Source: Symbiodinium natans (Eukaryota > Sar > Dinophyceae > Suessiales > Symbiodiniaceae). Taken from it: 64,000 nt of DNA. The notes under the pieces were generated by a model that was not told the origin of the DNA, did not search any database, and saw nothing but the letters and a program-made list of their open reading frames with translations. The position numbers and the translations under genes are program-made. Positions 19,301-29,094 of the stretch are shown one piece after another (position 1 is the stretch's first letter; each line of letters starts with the position of its first letter). The stretch lies in assembly GCA_905221605.1 (NCBI GenBank), contig CAJNDS010002579.1, positions 124,001-188,000 on the forward strand, given 5' to 3'.

Positions 19301-19580
19301 AAAAGGGAACAAAGAGGGTTTTTCCAAAAGAGCCTCTCTGCCTGGGTTTCCGGTGTGGGTGGCTGTACCTCCCATAACCCCCCCCCCCCCCCCCGTTTTG
19401 GGGGTGTAAGGAGGGAAAGAGGGAGGTTTTCCACCTCCTTTTCCCATCCAACACGCCGCCAGGGTCGGCGGACCCTGAACCCTGAACCCTGAACACTGAA
19501 CCCTGAACCCCGAACCCTGAACCCTGAACCCTAAACCCTAACCCCTAAACCCTAAACCCTGAACCCTAAACCCTAAACCC

Positions 19581-19688
19581 TCTTTGCTCTGTGTTGTTCA
19601 GTGTTCTGACCCAGCTGCTTGGCTTGGAGCCCTGCACCCTCAAGGCCTTAACCCAAAGGTCCTGGCAACCCGAATCCCAAGCCGGTAA
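19581..19688 (+). pseudogene. Coding-like fragment
   Basis: SLLCVVQCSDPAAWLGALHP then QGLNPKVLATRIPSR, stopping just before a TTTAGGG tract. Unknown. Confidence 0.3.
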
Positions 19689-19929
19689 TTTGGGTTTAGG
19701 GTTTAGGGTTTAGGGTTTAGGGTATAGGGTTTAGGGTTTAGGGTTTAGGGTTTAGGGTTTAGGGTTTAGGGTTTAGGGTTTAGGGTTTAGGGTTTAGGGT
19801 TTAGGACTACTAGGGCCCAGAGTCGGCTTTAATTTCCCGTAGGGTTTGGGGTTTAGGGTTTAGGGTTTAGGGCTTAGGGTTTTGGGTTTAGGGTTTAGGG
19901 TTTGGGGTTTGGGGTTTGGGGTTTAAGGT

Positions 19930-20055
19930 TTAGGATTTAGGAGTACTAGGGCCCAGAGTAGGCCCTCATTCCATGTTGTAGCTTTAGTGTTTAGGTTCCC
20001 TTACAAAGCCCGTTTAAACCAACAAGGGGCGTCCTTGTTATTCCTAGGTTACTCT
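19930..20055. mobile_element. Family D short repeat, best-preserved copy
   Basis: AGTACTAGGGCCCAGAGTAG, GGCCCTCATTCC, TTAGGTTCCCTTACAAAGCC, AAACCAACAAGGGGCGTCCT, TATTCCTAGGTTACTCTAG. A truncated left end only is repeated at 19804-19845, next to a telomeric tract. Confidence 0.65.
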
Positions 20056-20372
20056 AGTGAATCCAAAACCCCAATACCTGAGCCCTAAACCCTGAACCCT
20101 AAACCCTAAACCCTAAACCCTAAACCCTAAACCCTAAACCCTAAACCCTAAACCCCAATACCTGATTGCTTCAGTAAAGCCTTTGAGCAACCCCTCGATC
20201 CTACAATGCTGGCGCTTAGGCTCGTGGGTGACTAGGGGTTTCGAAGAGCCATTTTTTGGGCTTAGGGTTTCTTTTAGGCGCTAACCCTAAACCCTAAACC
20301 CTAAACCCTAAACCCTGAACCCTAAACCCTAAACCCTAAACCCTAAACCCTAACCCTCAACCAGGGTTTAAG

Positions 20373-20486
20373 GTTCAATTTTTGCAGTTCAGGTATTGGT
20401 GGTCTCCGGACACAATGTTTGCCTTGGATGACCCGAGCATGATCATTTTTCCAAAGCCGCCTGGAGGGAATCGTTCTCGGGTTTAG
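20373..20486 (+). CDS. Putative exon fragment
   Basis: 37-codon frame VQFLQFRYWWSPDTMFALDD then PSMIIFPKPPGGNRSR. A TTTTTGCAG lies at its 5' side and could be an acceptor (exon from 20384). Balanced composition, convincingly protein-like. The next island (20547) also reads as coding on the same strand. Family unknown. Confidence 0.45.
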   Translation, partial: VQFLQFRYWWSPDTMFALDDPSMIIFPKPPGGNRSRV

Positions 20487-20546
20487 GCTTAGGGTTTGGG
20501 GTTTAGGGTTTAGGGTTTGGGGTTTGGGGTTTAGGGCTTCGGGCTT

Positions 20547-20648
20547 AGCCCAAACCCAAATCTGAGAAGGGCTTTGGAAGCACAGCTGAAGTCTTCTCTG
20601 CTTGAAAGGTTTCATGTGACAGATTCAGAGCTTAGGAAGCAGCCCTAA
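20547..20648 (+). CDS. Putative exon fragment, coiled-coil-like
   Basis: SPNPNLRRALEAQLKSSLLE then RFHVTDSELRKQP, closing in CCCTAA. Heptad-like Leu/Ala spacing with charged residues suggests a coiled coil. It lies 60 bp from the previous fragment across telomeric repeat; possibly the same ancestral gene. Confidence 0.42.
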   Translation, partial: SPNPNLRRALEAQLKSSLLERFHVTDSELRKQP

Positions 20649-20711
20649 ACCCTAAACCCTAAACCCTAAACCCAAAACCCTAAACCCTAAACCCTAAACC
20701 CTAAACCTTAG

Positions 20712-20815
20712 GAGCTGCGCGGTAGATTGTCGCAAGTGTGGCTTGCTTGGGCCGACCAGGAAACGGTTCTCCCCAAACACCCTCCTGGAAGTGGGGCGTG
20801 CGGTTTAGGACTTGG
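20712..20815 (+). pseudogene. Coding-like fragment, two frames open
   Basis: ELRGRLSQVWLAWADQETVL then PKHPPGSGACG in one frame; RSCAVDCRKCGLLGPTRKRF in another. Unresolved. Confidence 0.25.
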
Positions 20816-20924
20816 GGTCCGCTGGTTGCTTACTAAAGTTCATCTCTACCTGATAGCCTTAGGGGAGGCTCTTTTTTTCGAATCTTCCCTTCTAAGGGAC
20901 TCTTCTCCCAATTTAATGATCCAT

Positions 20925-21048
20925 AAGGGCCCGGAGTAGGCCGTTATTTCCTTTTTTTAGGGTTGGGGTTCCCTTGCATTGCAGATCCCCTTAAAACCAA
21001 AAAAGGGCACCCTTTTTATTGCTAGGTTGCTCCTGCGTCTGGTCAAGG
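20925..21048. mobile_element. Family D short repeat
   Basis: AAGGGCCCGGAGTAGGCCGT, TATTTCC, GGTTCCCTTGCATTGCAGAT, TTAAAACCAAAAAAGGGCAC, TTTTTATTGCTAGGTTGCTC. Non-coding. Confidence 0.6.
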
Positions 21049-21195
21049 AAGACCTAAACCCCAATAGAAGCCCTCGAACCTGAGGCGTTGAAACTGCCCG
21101 AAGCTTCGTTTTTGAGGAGTTTAGGGCGTGGGGCTTAGGGTTTAGGGTTTAGGGTGGGTGGAGCTATTGTGGGTTCAGGGTTCAGGGTTTGCGGT

Positions 21196-21321
21196 ATGGG
21201 TTCCTGTGCTTTGGCGAGCCCTCACTCTGCTAGGTACAACTTTGCAGAGTACGCGGCGGGACTCTACCGCACGTCAAAGGACTGCTTTGCATCTCGAAGC
21301 CTAGGAGGGTTTAGGGTTTAG
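21196..21321 (+). CDS. Putative exon fragment with ATG
   Basis: MGSCALASPHSARYNFAEYA then AGLYRTSKDCFASRSLGG, reading into TTTAGGG. Balanced composition (Tyr, Phe, Asp, Lys). Good candidate for real coding origin; family unknown. Confidence 0.42.
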   Translation: MGSCALASPHSARYNFAEYAAGLYRTSKDCFASRSLGGFRV

Positions 21322-21717
21322 GGTTTAGGGTTTAGGGTTTAGGGTTCTAAACCCTAAACCCTGAACTCTGAACTTTAAAAGCGGGGCCGGGTGGGGACAG
21401 GCGCTTCCCGGGCCAACACGAGGTGGGCGTCGATGTCTAGTGTAAGGGTTTAGGGTTTAGGGTTTGAGGTTTCGGGTTTAGGGTTTAGGGCCGACCCAGA
21501 GTAGTCCCGGCCCTAGTTCCTTTTCTATCCCTTCTTCGTCCCTTCTGGACAAATAAAACATGGTGCCACGGTTTAGGGTTTAGGGTTTAGGGTTTAGGGT
21601 ATAGGGTTAGGGTTTAGGGTTTAGGGTTTAGGGTTTAGGGTTTAGGGTTTAGGGTTACTCTTCCCCCTGGTTCTTAGTTCTTTAAGGGACGCTACAGAGC
21701 CCTCTTCCCCCATGCCC

Positions 21718-21877
21718 TACTTGGCGGTTCATGGTACATAGTAACCAAGTATAACTGTACTTATAACCCACTTGCAAGCTCCTTAAGTACCCCTAATATG
21801 GTTCTAAGTACAGTGCCGTTATAAGGACCGTTCTACTTGGTTAATGTAATTAATAAGTACCATGAACCTCAAAGTAC
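21718..21877. mobile_element. Family B MITE, intact copy
   Basis: CTACTTGGCGGTTCATGGTA at the left and TACCATGAACCTCAAAGTAC at the right are inverted. The interior has AACTGTACTTATAACCCACT mirrored by TAAGTACAGTGCCGTTATAA. About 160 bp, no telomeric insertion, unlike 5997 and 57031. Confidence 0.75.
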
Positions 21878-22477
21878 TAAGAGCCACCCAGTCTTGGGTC
21901 TATCTGACCCTTAATCCGCCCCCTGGAAATGCTTTAAGGGTAAGGGTTTAGGGTTTAGGGTTTAGGGTTTAGGGTTTAGGGTTTAGGGTTTAGGGTTTAG
22001 GGTTTAGGGTTTAGGGTTTAGGGTTTAGGGTTTAGGGTTTAGGGTTTAGGGTTTAGGGTAAGACCTACACCCTAAGCCCTGAACCTTGGGGCTGCCGGGC
22101 TTAGGGTTTAGGGTTGAGGGTTTCGGGTTTAGGGTTTAGGGTGTAGGGTTTAGGGTTTAGGGTTTCGGGTTTAGGGTCTAGGGTGTAGGGTTTAGGGTTT
22201 AAGGTTGAGGGTTTAGGGCTGCCACGGCATGAGTTGCGGCCTAGAAGTCTCAACTGCAAACACCCGACGTTCCGAAAGCTTGTGCACGAAAGCTCCGCAT
22301 AGAACAGGGGTGGGGGGCCCTTCCTGGCAGCCAGGAAGATCCCGAAGACAGACAAGGGTTTAGGGTTTAGGGCTTCGGGCTTAGGGCTTAGGGCTTCGGG
22401 CTTCGAGCTTATAGGGCTTAGGGTTTAGGGCTCAGGGCTGAGGGTTTGCCACTGTTTGTTCAGCAGCCTGGCATTGC

Positions 22478-22729
22478 GTGCAACCGGCTCCCCGGCCCGT
22501 GCCCGAACCAGCCGGATCCCTTGGAGAGCGCCTACGTCGTCGTAGGATCAGCGAGGCTCAGGCAACTGCCCCAGCGCCAGCGTCGCTCGGTCGACCTGCC
22601 CGGCGACAACTCCAGCCGCGGCTGGGCAAACCTGAGCTTGCGAAGGCCGGAAGAGCAAGACTTCAACATCGTCAAGCGCCGGAGACCAGGGACCTGCTCT
22701 TTCAGGTCAGCATGGCAGAAGCCCTATAA
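22478..22729 (+). pseudogene. GC-rich coding-like island
   Basis: Two plus frames are open for 80 codons: PVPEPAGSLGERLRRRRISE.. and ANLSLRRPEEQDFNIVKRRR... The latter has more regular composition. TCTTTCAG|GTCAGC near 22708 could be a splice boundary. Both are Arg/Pro/Ala-biased, so strand and frame stay uncertain. Confidence 0.3.
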
Positions 22730-23054
22730 AAGGAGCCCTAAGGGTTGTAGGGGTTTGCGGGGGGGTTTTGGGGGGTTTGGGGGTTTAGTTGAGATGGGTT
22801 GAGGGTTTAGGGGTTTAGGGGTTTAGGGGGTTTGAGTAGGGTTTAGGGTTTAGGGTTTAGGGTTTAGGGTTTAGGGTTTAGGGTTTAGGGTTTAGGGTTT
22901 AGGGTTTAGGGTTTAGGGTTTAGGGGGTTGAGGGGGCTGAGGGGGCTCATGGGTCTAGGGGGTTCTAGGGCTGAGCTCCGATACTGCGTGAGGACCGGGC
23001 GATCCTGAACAAATGCGTTGCCGGAGGCTTGAGCGGGTGGCTTGCTAGCAATTA

Positions 23055-23170
23055 GGTAGGATAAGGGGGACCCTTAAAAGGGAACCCCTTCTTAACCCTC
23101 TTCTGGCTCTCTTAAACAGGGACCTTATTCAGAGGGTCTATATCCCCAAGGGTCCCCCTAATCCTATCCC
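23055..23170. mobile_element. Family F MITE-like element
   Basis: TAGGATAAGGGGGACCCTTA at the left and AAGGGTCCCCCTAATCCTAT at the right are inverted repeats of about 19 bp. The interior has GAACCCCTTCTTAACCCTCT and CTCTTAAACAGGGACC. Non-coding, single copy here. Confidence 0.7.
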
Positions 23171-23209
23171 CTAAGCAAGAGGTTAGGAGTCAGGACCCCC
23201 CCCCTTCCC

Positions 23210-23500
23210 CTCCCCCCAACCCCCCAAAAAACAAAGCAAAAAGTAAAAACGAAAATGAAAGAACACCCTCAAACCACGAAGCCCCTAAACCCCCAAACCC
23301 ACGAACGCACGAAACCCCAACACAAAAAGCCCGAAAGCCCGAACAACTCTAAGCAGTCCTAGACGCCTTAAACCCTAAAAACCCTGAAGCCTTTTAAACC
23401 CTAAGCCCAAAAACCTAAAAACACAGAACGCCCGAAAAGGCCTTTGAGACCCCAAAGCGCTCACCACCACCCTTCCCAAAACCCCCTAAATGTAGAAGAT
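23210..23500. repeat. Degenerate C/A-rich stretch
   Basis: CCCCAAAC-like words with AAAACAAAGCAAAAAGTAAAA. No gene seen. Confidence 0.6.
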
Positions 23501-23508
23501 TGCCTCTT

Positions 23509-23602
23509 GGGATGTTCCCCCCTTTTATAGCCCCTAGTAGGGATTATAGTGCCTCCAAGTACAATCCCTATCAAGGACTGTTAGTATAAGGGGGAACATC
23601 CC
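23509..23602. mobile_element. Family A MITE
   Basis: Left GGGATGTTCCCCCCTTTTAT and right AGTATAAGGGGGAACATCCC are inverted. The right arm GGACTGTTAGTATAAGGGGG is shared with 34991, 42788 and 53305. A solo right end lies at 23637-23673 after a telomeric tract. About 94 bp, non-coding. Confidence 0.8.
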
Positions 23603-23690
23603 AACCCTAAACCCTAGACCCCTAAACCCTATCCCTAGGTATTAAGGACTGTTAGGATGAGGGGAACATTCCAATTTATCTCCCAGGTCA

Positions 23691-23756
23691 GATATCCGAC
23701 CGGCCAAGCAACTCGCGGCGGGTCTCCGCTTCACAGACGAGGCGGTTTCGGGTTTA
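23691..23756 (+). pseudogene. Short coding-like fragment
   Basis: DIRPAKQLAAGLRFTDEAVS, then TTTAGGG. Two other frames are open. Unknown. Confidence 0.22.
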
Positions 23757-23854
23757 GGGTTTTCAGAAAATACATTTTTAGGGGCGTTTAGGGTCTAGGA
23801 TAATGGGTAAGTACAGAAATAGTTTAGTTTAGGTCATTGCAGTGGTGATGCTGT

Positions 23855-23965
23855 ACCCTTGTTTACTACTATTTGCTTAGGAACTCCCAAAAGAAAACCT
23901 ATATCGGGAGTTGATCTAGGATTATTATCTTTAATGTGTTGGGCTCTAAATCAAATAGTAGCTTA
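23855..23965. mobile_element. Family K element
   Basis: ACTACTATTTGCTTAGGAAC at the left, CAAATAGTAGCTTAGGGTTCC at the right. The left block recurs at 31028 and 31169 (ACTAT.ATTTGCTTAAG). AT-richer, non-coding. Confidence 0.45.
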
Positions 23966-24002
23966 GGGTTCCTCCCCTAGCTAATCTGAAGGTTGTTTCG
24001 TT

Positions 24003-24126
24003 GGCCCCTAATATGGTCCCTAACCTCCTTTAAATCGGTTCAGATGTATGGGCCCTTAATTTGTACTGGGTATATAGGGGCCCGGGGTATATGAGGGGTA
24101 CCCTGTTAAGGGACCATGTAACTACC
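24003..24126. mobile_element. Family C element
   Basis: TAATATGGTCCCTAACCTCC to AAGGGACCATGTAACTACCC, matching 12077-12222 along its length. Internal TGGGTATATAGGGGCCC. Non-coding. Confidence 0.65.
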
Positions 24127-24777
24127 CTAAACCCTGAACCCTAAACCGTAAGCCCTAAACCCTAAGACTCTAGCTGAGGGTCTGGTGTTTACGGAAGGGG
24201 GGATGGCAGTTTCAGGGTTTCGGGGCTCGGGATGGTGGTTTGAGGTGTTAAGATGTTTTCGTTTTCTGCTGCGATTAGGTGATTTGTTCTTTTTTGAAGA
24301 GTTTAGGATTTAGGGTTTAGGGTTTAGGGTTTAGGGATTTAAGGCTTGAGGGTTTGGGATTTTAGGGTTTTCCTTTTGAATCATGCTCCCACGTAACCTT
24401 TTAGGGTGGGCTTAGGGTTTAGGGTTTAGGGTTTGGGGCTTAGGGTTTAGGGTTTAGGGTTGAGGGTTGAGGGTTCTTGCTCTCCTGGGACTCCTGTGTA
24501 GTCGTGAAATTCGGGGCTCGTTGGGGTCCTCCTGAATTATAAGGTTTTCATTCTATATGGGGATGGGTCCAAGAGGGCCATTCGTTTAGAAGGGTTTAGG
24601 GTCTAGGGTTTAGGGGTGGCCGGGTTGCGGGGCTTGAGGTTTTAAGACGTTCTCGATTTGTTTCGTTTTAAGGGTTTAGTGCGTAATGTTCAGGGTTTAT
24701 AGGGTTTAGGGTATCGGTATTTAAGGTTTGATACTATAGCAACCCCCCAAAGCCCCATTCTAATTATTCAGGCACCA

Positions 24778-25075
24778 ATGTTAATCGGATTCACGTTCCG
24801 CTGCATTCCCGCACAAAGCTGCGAAGTACCTCTCTTAAGTTGTTGGAGAATCTGTTTTCTTGCAGGGAGCGTCTTCGGCCAAATGGCTTTCTCAGCGATT
24901 TCCGCTTACAATCCGGATTTCCGCTCTGGGAGAAAATCTTCGTTTTCTCGTGGTTGGGGACGTGCCCGCGCGGAAGGACCCTCTCATTGATTTCCTTCTG
25001 CTCTTCGCGGCTCCAGATTTGCGATTTGTTTTTTTCTCAGCCCGAGCTTACTGCCAAGGTTACGGCCCCCGCCAC
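24778..25075 (+). pseudogene. Unique island, coding-like, frame uncertain
   Basis: About 300 bp without telomeric repeat. Three plus frames are open for 60-98 codons; the +2 frame contains NLRFLVVGDVPARKDPLIDF then LLLFAAPDLRFVFFSARA, and another has RERLRPNGFLSDFRLQSGF. The VVGDVPAR stretch is protein-like. Extensive overlap of open frames suggests a low-stop region. No family assigned. Confidence 0.35.
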
Positions 25076-25326
25076 CCTAAACCCTAAACCCCAAACCCCA
25101 AACCCCAAACCCCAAACCCCAAACCCTAAACCCTAAACCCTAAACCCTAAACGGTTTATAAGACTTAAGGCATGGTTCCAGCTTGTTGGGAGGGCTTAAG
25201 GCGGGTTAAGGGCTTGTGGCCCTAAACCCCGGAAACCCTGAAGCCTCCCGACCCGCAAGCCCCCCCAAAAAACACAAACCCTAGTTCACCCAGAGCTGAA
25301 AACCCTAAACCCTAAACCCTAAACCC

Positions 25327-25395
25327 TACAGCCCTCTGCGAAACTGCCGTTCCGAGGCGCTGCGCGCTCTGCTCGTGCGCTGGCAGCAGTGGGGG
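25327..25395 (+). pseudogene. Short exon-like fragment with GTAAGG donor
   Basis: YSPLRNCRSEALRALLVRWQ then QWG, followed by G|GTAAGG at 25396. Arg/Leu helix. Unknown. Confidence 0.35.
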
Positions 25396-25690
25396 GTAAG
25401 GTTTCAGGGTTTAGGGTTTAGGGGTTTAGGGGTTTAGGGGTTTAGGGTTTAGGGTTCAGGGTTTAGGGTTTAGGGTTTAGGGCTACTGGGGCCGTCATGG
25501 TGTTAAGGGTACAACTTGGGGGTCGTTCGAATGTACGGGCGGTTTTAAAAGGCTTTCTGGTTTTAAAGGGACAGCTTAGGGCCGTTCTATATTTACCGGG
25601 TCCTCTATGGGTACGTACTTTCCCTAAACCCTTAAACCCTAAACCCTAAACCCTAAACCCTAAACCCTAAACCCAGCCATTGGGATCCTA

Positions 25691-25795
25691 CAGTAGTTAA
25701 GAACACCTACCTCGAAGCTCCTTTGACTAAGTAAGGTCTCCTTTCCATCCCCTAGGGGCCGAACCCTACTTACTAAGCCACAAAGGGCTTCCAAG
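25691..25795. mobile_element. Family I MITE-like element
   Basis: CGAAGCTCCTTTGACTAAGT at the left mirrored by ACTAAGCCACAAAGGGCTTC at the right; central CATCCCCTAGGGG palindrome. Diverged from 7925-8010. Confidence 0.5.
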
Positions 25796-26202
25796 AACAA
25801 GAGAGTGGATTTCCGGAGGTTCAGGGGGGATCATAGCCGAAAGGTTGGGGTTTAGGGTTTGGGGCTTGGAGTTTGGCGCTTAGGGTTTGGGGTTAAACTC
25901 TCTGGCGCTGAATACGGAGGGAGGGGGTCAGGCACCTGTTCTGTACAACTAACTTTCTGAATTCGTGGGTTATATGGTGGGAGATAAGAATTCCCTCGCT
26001 CCATATTAAGAATTGGCCTCAGGGTACCTTGAAGGGGAACCTCGAACCCTGTAAACTGTAAACCCCCTAAACCCTAAACCTAAACCCTAAACCCGAAACC
26101 CTAAACCCTAAACCCTAAACCCTGAACCCTAAACCCTAAACCCTAAACCCTAAACCCTAAACCCTAAACCTAAACCCTAAACCCTAAACCCTAAACCCTA
26201 AC

Positions 26203-26292
26203 CCAGGAAAAATACGCTGTCAACCAAAGCACGACCTCTACAGCCTGCTGGTGGGTGAGGATCCCCGGGGACTACGAACAAAGGAAGCCTAA
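26203..26292 (+). pseudogene. Coding-like fragment
   Basis: KIRCQPKHDLYSLLVGEDPR then GLRTKEA, ending TAA. Protein-like. Unknown. Confidence 0.36.
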
Positions 26293-26409
26293 ACTTCCGG
26301 GTTTGGAGGGTTTAGGGTTTAGGGTTTAGGGTTTAGGGTTTAGGGTTTAGGTTTTGGGGTTTAGGGTTTGGAGCCGAAACTTGGGGGTTTAGGGGGGGTT
26401 TTCAGGGCT

Positions 26410-26520
26410 TCCCCGAAAGAGTACCCTTGTACCTTCATGCGGGCAAAAGAAGCCAAGCACGAGCACTACGCTTTCCCTTTTGGAACTGCATACAAAGGTT
26501 GCTCTAGCCCTAAACCCTAA
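26410..26520 (+). CDS. Putative exon fragment
   Basis: SPKEYPCTFMRAKEAKHEHY then AFPFGTAYKGCSS. Two Cys and a His-x-His within a basic/aromatic stretch could be a partial metal-binding domain, but spacing fits no finger I can name. Ends in CCCTAA. Confidence 0.42.
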   Translation, partial: SPKEYPCTFMRAKEAKHEHYAFPFGTAYKGCSSPKP

Positions 26521-26581
26521 ACCCCAAACCCCTAAATCCTAAACCGTACATACTCGAGGTAGAGTGTAGGGTTTGGGATTT

Positions 26582-26655
26582 ATGATCAAGTCTGGTGGTT
26601 TTTGCACTACAGGCTACTTCCGAAGCAACGTGAAGTGCCTACGGTTGAGGGTTCA
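26582..26655 (+). pseudogene. Short coding-like fragment
   Basis: MIKSGGFCTTGYFRSNVKCL. An internal TGCACTACAG could be an acceptor. Unknown. Confidence 0.28.
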
Positions 26656-26998
26656 GGGTTTGGATAGGGTTCAGGGTTCAGGGTTTAGGGTTTAGGGTTT
26701 AGGGGTTAACCTGGATGAGATAGAGCTGTAGGGTTTAAGGGTTCGGGCTTAAGGAACCGAAACAGCACCATGAACTCAATGGAGCCTCCGGGCCATGGAG
26801 TCAGATTTTTGAGTGATTTTTAAAGGGTTAAAGGGTTAGGGTTTAGGGTTTAGGGTTTAGGGTTTAGGGTTTAGGGTTTAGGGTTTAGGGTTTAGGGTTT
26901 AGGGTTTAGGGTTTAGGGTTTAGGGTTTAGGGTTTAGGGTTTGGAATACACTCAGGGGCGAATCTGATTTCAGGGCTCTATTTGATGCCCGTATACTC

Positions 26999-27095
26999 TA
27001 AGGAATATACTCCGAAGCCTCATATGAAGTAGGGTTCATTTTTCCTGTACCCCCAAAAGGACACACAATATATATATATATATATATACTCACCC
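26999..27095. mobile_element. Family J repeat, inverted copy
   Basis: CTCATATGAAGTAGGGTTCA, TTTTTCCTGTACCCCCAAAA, GGACACACA, an AT run, then ACTCACC. This is the reverse complement of the 10895-11010 arrangement. Abuts the Gly/Trp-rich ORF. Confidence 0.55.
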
Positions 27096-27410
27096 ATGGA
27101 CGGAGGATGGAACTCAGGCAAACAGGACAGCGGCTGGCAGGACGGAGGAGGATGGAACTCCGGCAAACAGGACAGCGGCTGGCATTCGGACGCAGGATGG
27201 AGCTCGGGTTGGAATCAGGACAGCGGCTGGCAGGATGGCTCTGACGGCTGGCAGAACACGGCGTCGACAGGCGGCTGGTCCTGGCAGAATCAGAACACGG
27301 CGTCGACACCGCATGGTGGTCGGAACGGGCCCTGGGTCTGCTTGAGGCCAGGTGATGCCATGACGCACTCTGACCCCACGGCGCTGAGGACGCTAGTTCT
27401 GCCACTTGGC
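27096..27410 (+). CDS. Gly/Trp-rich repeat protein exon
   Basis: From an ATG directly after ACTCACCC the frame encodes imperfect repeats GWNSGKQDSGW, GGGWNSGKQDSGWHSD, AGWSSGWNQDSGWQDGSDGW, then QNTASTGGWSWQNQNTAST and a less repetitive tail reaching GDAMTHSDPTALRTLVLP. DNA-level repeats of about 51 bp (CAGGACAGCGGCTGGCAGGA) underlie it. W/G/Q/S-rich low-complexity proteins are often RNA-binding or extracellular; nothing specific is shown. The frame continues into a second family J copy. Minus-strand ORFs here are shadows. Confidence 0.55.
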
Positions 27411-27482
27411 TTTGTCATATTAAAAGGAACTATATATACACTCACCAATAACAGTAAGATAAACCCTGCCTCATATATGCTT
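27405..27482. mobile_element. Family J repeat, direct copy
   Basis: GGAACTATATATACACTCAC, AATAACAGTAAGATAAACCC, TGCCTCATATATG. Opposite in orientation to the copy at 26999, so the Gly/Trp ORF sits between inverted repeats. Confidence 0.5.
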
Positions 27483-27496
27483 ATTCTGGCAGCAGA

Positions 27497-27566
27497 GTCC
27501 TTAGAGACTTACGGGAAATGGGAGACCCCTAGGATCAGAGTCCTCAGAGACTTATGGACATGGAGA
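27497..27566. repeat. Tandem duplication of about 36 bp
   Basis: CAGAGTCCTTAGAGACTTAC..GGAGAC is followed by CAGAGTCCTCAGAGACTTAT..GGAGAC, two adjacent diverged units. Confidence 0.75.
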
Positions 27567-27858
27567 CTCACAATCCATAAGGGGCCCTAAGCCGCAACGC
27601 AAAACCCTAAACCCTAAACCCTAAACCCTAAACCCTAAACCCTAAACCCTAAACCCTAAACCCTAACCCTTTAACCCTTTAACCCTTGAACCCTTTAACC
27701 CTTTAACCCTGAACCCTCAACCCTAAACCCTAACCCCTAACCCTAAACCCCAACCCTACACCCTAAACCCTACACCCTAAACCCTAAACCCTAAACCCTA
27801 AACCCTAAACCCTAAACCCTAAACCCTAAACCCTAAACCCTAACCCTATGAACCCTAA

Positions 27859-27984
27859 ACGCGGAACCCACGTAAAGCTCGCCAGGACGCACCGCAGCAT
27901 CTGGCGAGAGTGGCTTCCCAACGAGACGCCGCTGGCCTCGACCAATGTATAGAAGACTTGGGGGATGTGTTGTTTGAGGTTTAG
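27859..27984 (+). CDS. Putative exon fragment
   Basis: TRNPRKARQDAPQHLARVAS then QRDAAGLDQCIEDLGDVLFE, ending at the repeat. The transition from basic to acidic helix looks genuine. The minus strand has a biased ORF from the neighbouring microsatellite. Family unknown. Confidence 0.42.
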   Translation, partial: TRNPRKARQDAPQHLARVASQRDAAGLDQCIEDLGDVLFEV

Positions 27985-28034
27985 GCTTTAGGGTTTGGGC
28001 TGTTGAAGTCATGCATATGTACACGTGTATGTAT

Positions 28035-28053
28035 GTGAATATATATATATATG

Positions 28054-28094
<41 letters not shown>

Positions 28095-28148
28095 TGTATG
28101 TGCGTATGTATGTACGTATGTATGTACGTATGTATGTATGTATATATA
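28035..28148. repeat. TA/GTAT microsatellite
   Basis: TATATATATATGATATATAT, then GTATGTATGTACGTATGTAT units. Tyr/Ile/His ORFs across it are artefacts. Confidence 0.95.
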
Positions 28149-28487
28149 CTCACTTACACACGCACGTGGTACTTGTAGAAGCAAGTAGAAACAGCAACCG
28201 TCTCTCTCCATGATGTGCAGTCTTGGGTTTTGCTGTTCTTTCCGGTTTCGGGTAAGGTCAGCGGTTTGGGTTCCTGTCGTTGCTGGCCGCTATTCTGAGG
28301 TAAACCTAAACTCGAAACTCTAAACCCACAACACTATAACCCTGTAACCCTAAACCTTAGACCCTAAGCCTTAAACCTTCAGCCCTAAACCACTTTGGGT
28401 GTTTCAGCGTTTGGGGGTTTACTCAAACTGCTCAGGTGATGGGGCTTTTTGAGAATTCGGGCTCCCTTGTGTAGACGGGCGCCTCTT

Positions 28488-28531
28488 GGGATGTTCCCCC
28501 TTATGCTAACAGCCCCAGTACCCCCTATTCT
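28488..28531. mobile_element. Family A MITE, left end only
   Basis: GCCTCTTGGGATGTTCCCCC then TTATGCTAACAGCCCCAGTA is broken off where CCCTAAA repeat begins. The preceding flank (GCCTCTT) matches that of the 23509 copy. Confidence 0.65.
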
Positions 28532-28879
28532 AACCTTAAACCCTAAACCCTCAACCCTAAGGCCTCTCTCTCTATCTGGTGGCCGAACGTAAGACCCTCA
28601 TTTTGGGACCTCCCTGACTTGCCCTTAAACAATAAGCCGCAAGCCCTAAGCCCTAAACCCCAAACCCCAAACCCTAAACCCCAAAACCCTGAACCCCAAG
28701 TTGTTTTGGCAGCTCCTCAAGCGCCACTTACCCTGGGGACCAAATGAGCACCGACATTTGCCCTATACTATGTTATTTTGGGATTAGGATTCAGCCTTTA
28801 GGGTTCAGGGGTCATATACCCTATATATATATATATACTACTTAATTCGTATTCATGTAATGTGAACCATAAACCTTTT

Positions 28880-29060
28880 AGGGTTAGTTCGGTCCCCATA
28901 GTGGGGTCTAACCCTAAAGTCCGAACCCAATAAGCCCTTATTCCCGTGTTTTAGTTTTTCTTTTTTTTCCGGTGGCAGGTTCGCAAATAGTGTTTGAGCC
29001 CTGTTACCCCAAAGAAGGGCACCATGTTATTTTCCCAGGTTTCCGGGAAAACGAACCCAG
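28880..29060. mobile_element. Family D repeat, diverged
   Basis: AAGCCCTTATTCCCGTGTTT, then GAAGGGCACCATGTTATTTT and CCCAGGTTTCC. Block order conserved, sequence diverged. Confidence 0.4.
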
Positions 29061-29094
29061 GCACTCGTGCTTGTTTCTTTGTTATCTTGTTGTG

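Noticed and set aside
18990-19496. Polyproline and polyglycine ORFs up to 268 codons
   Set aside because: Generated by G/C homopolymer runs; the frame depends on exact run lengths.
27833-28211. Minus-strand Tyr/Ile/His ORFs
   Set aside because: Microsatellite translation; the plus-strand frame 27859-27984 is the better candidate.
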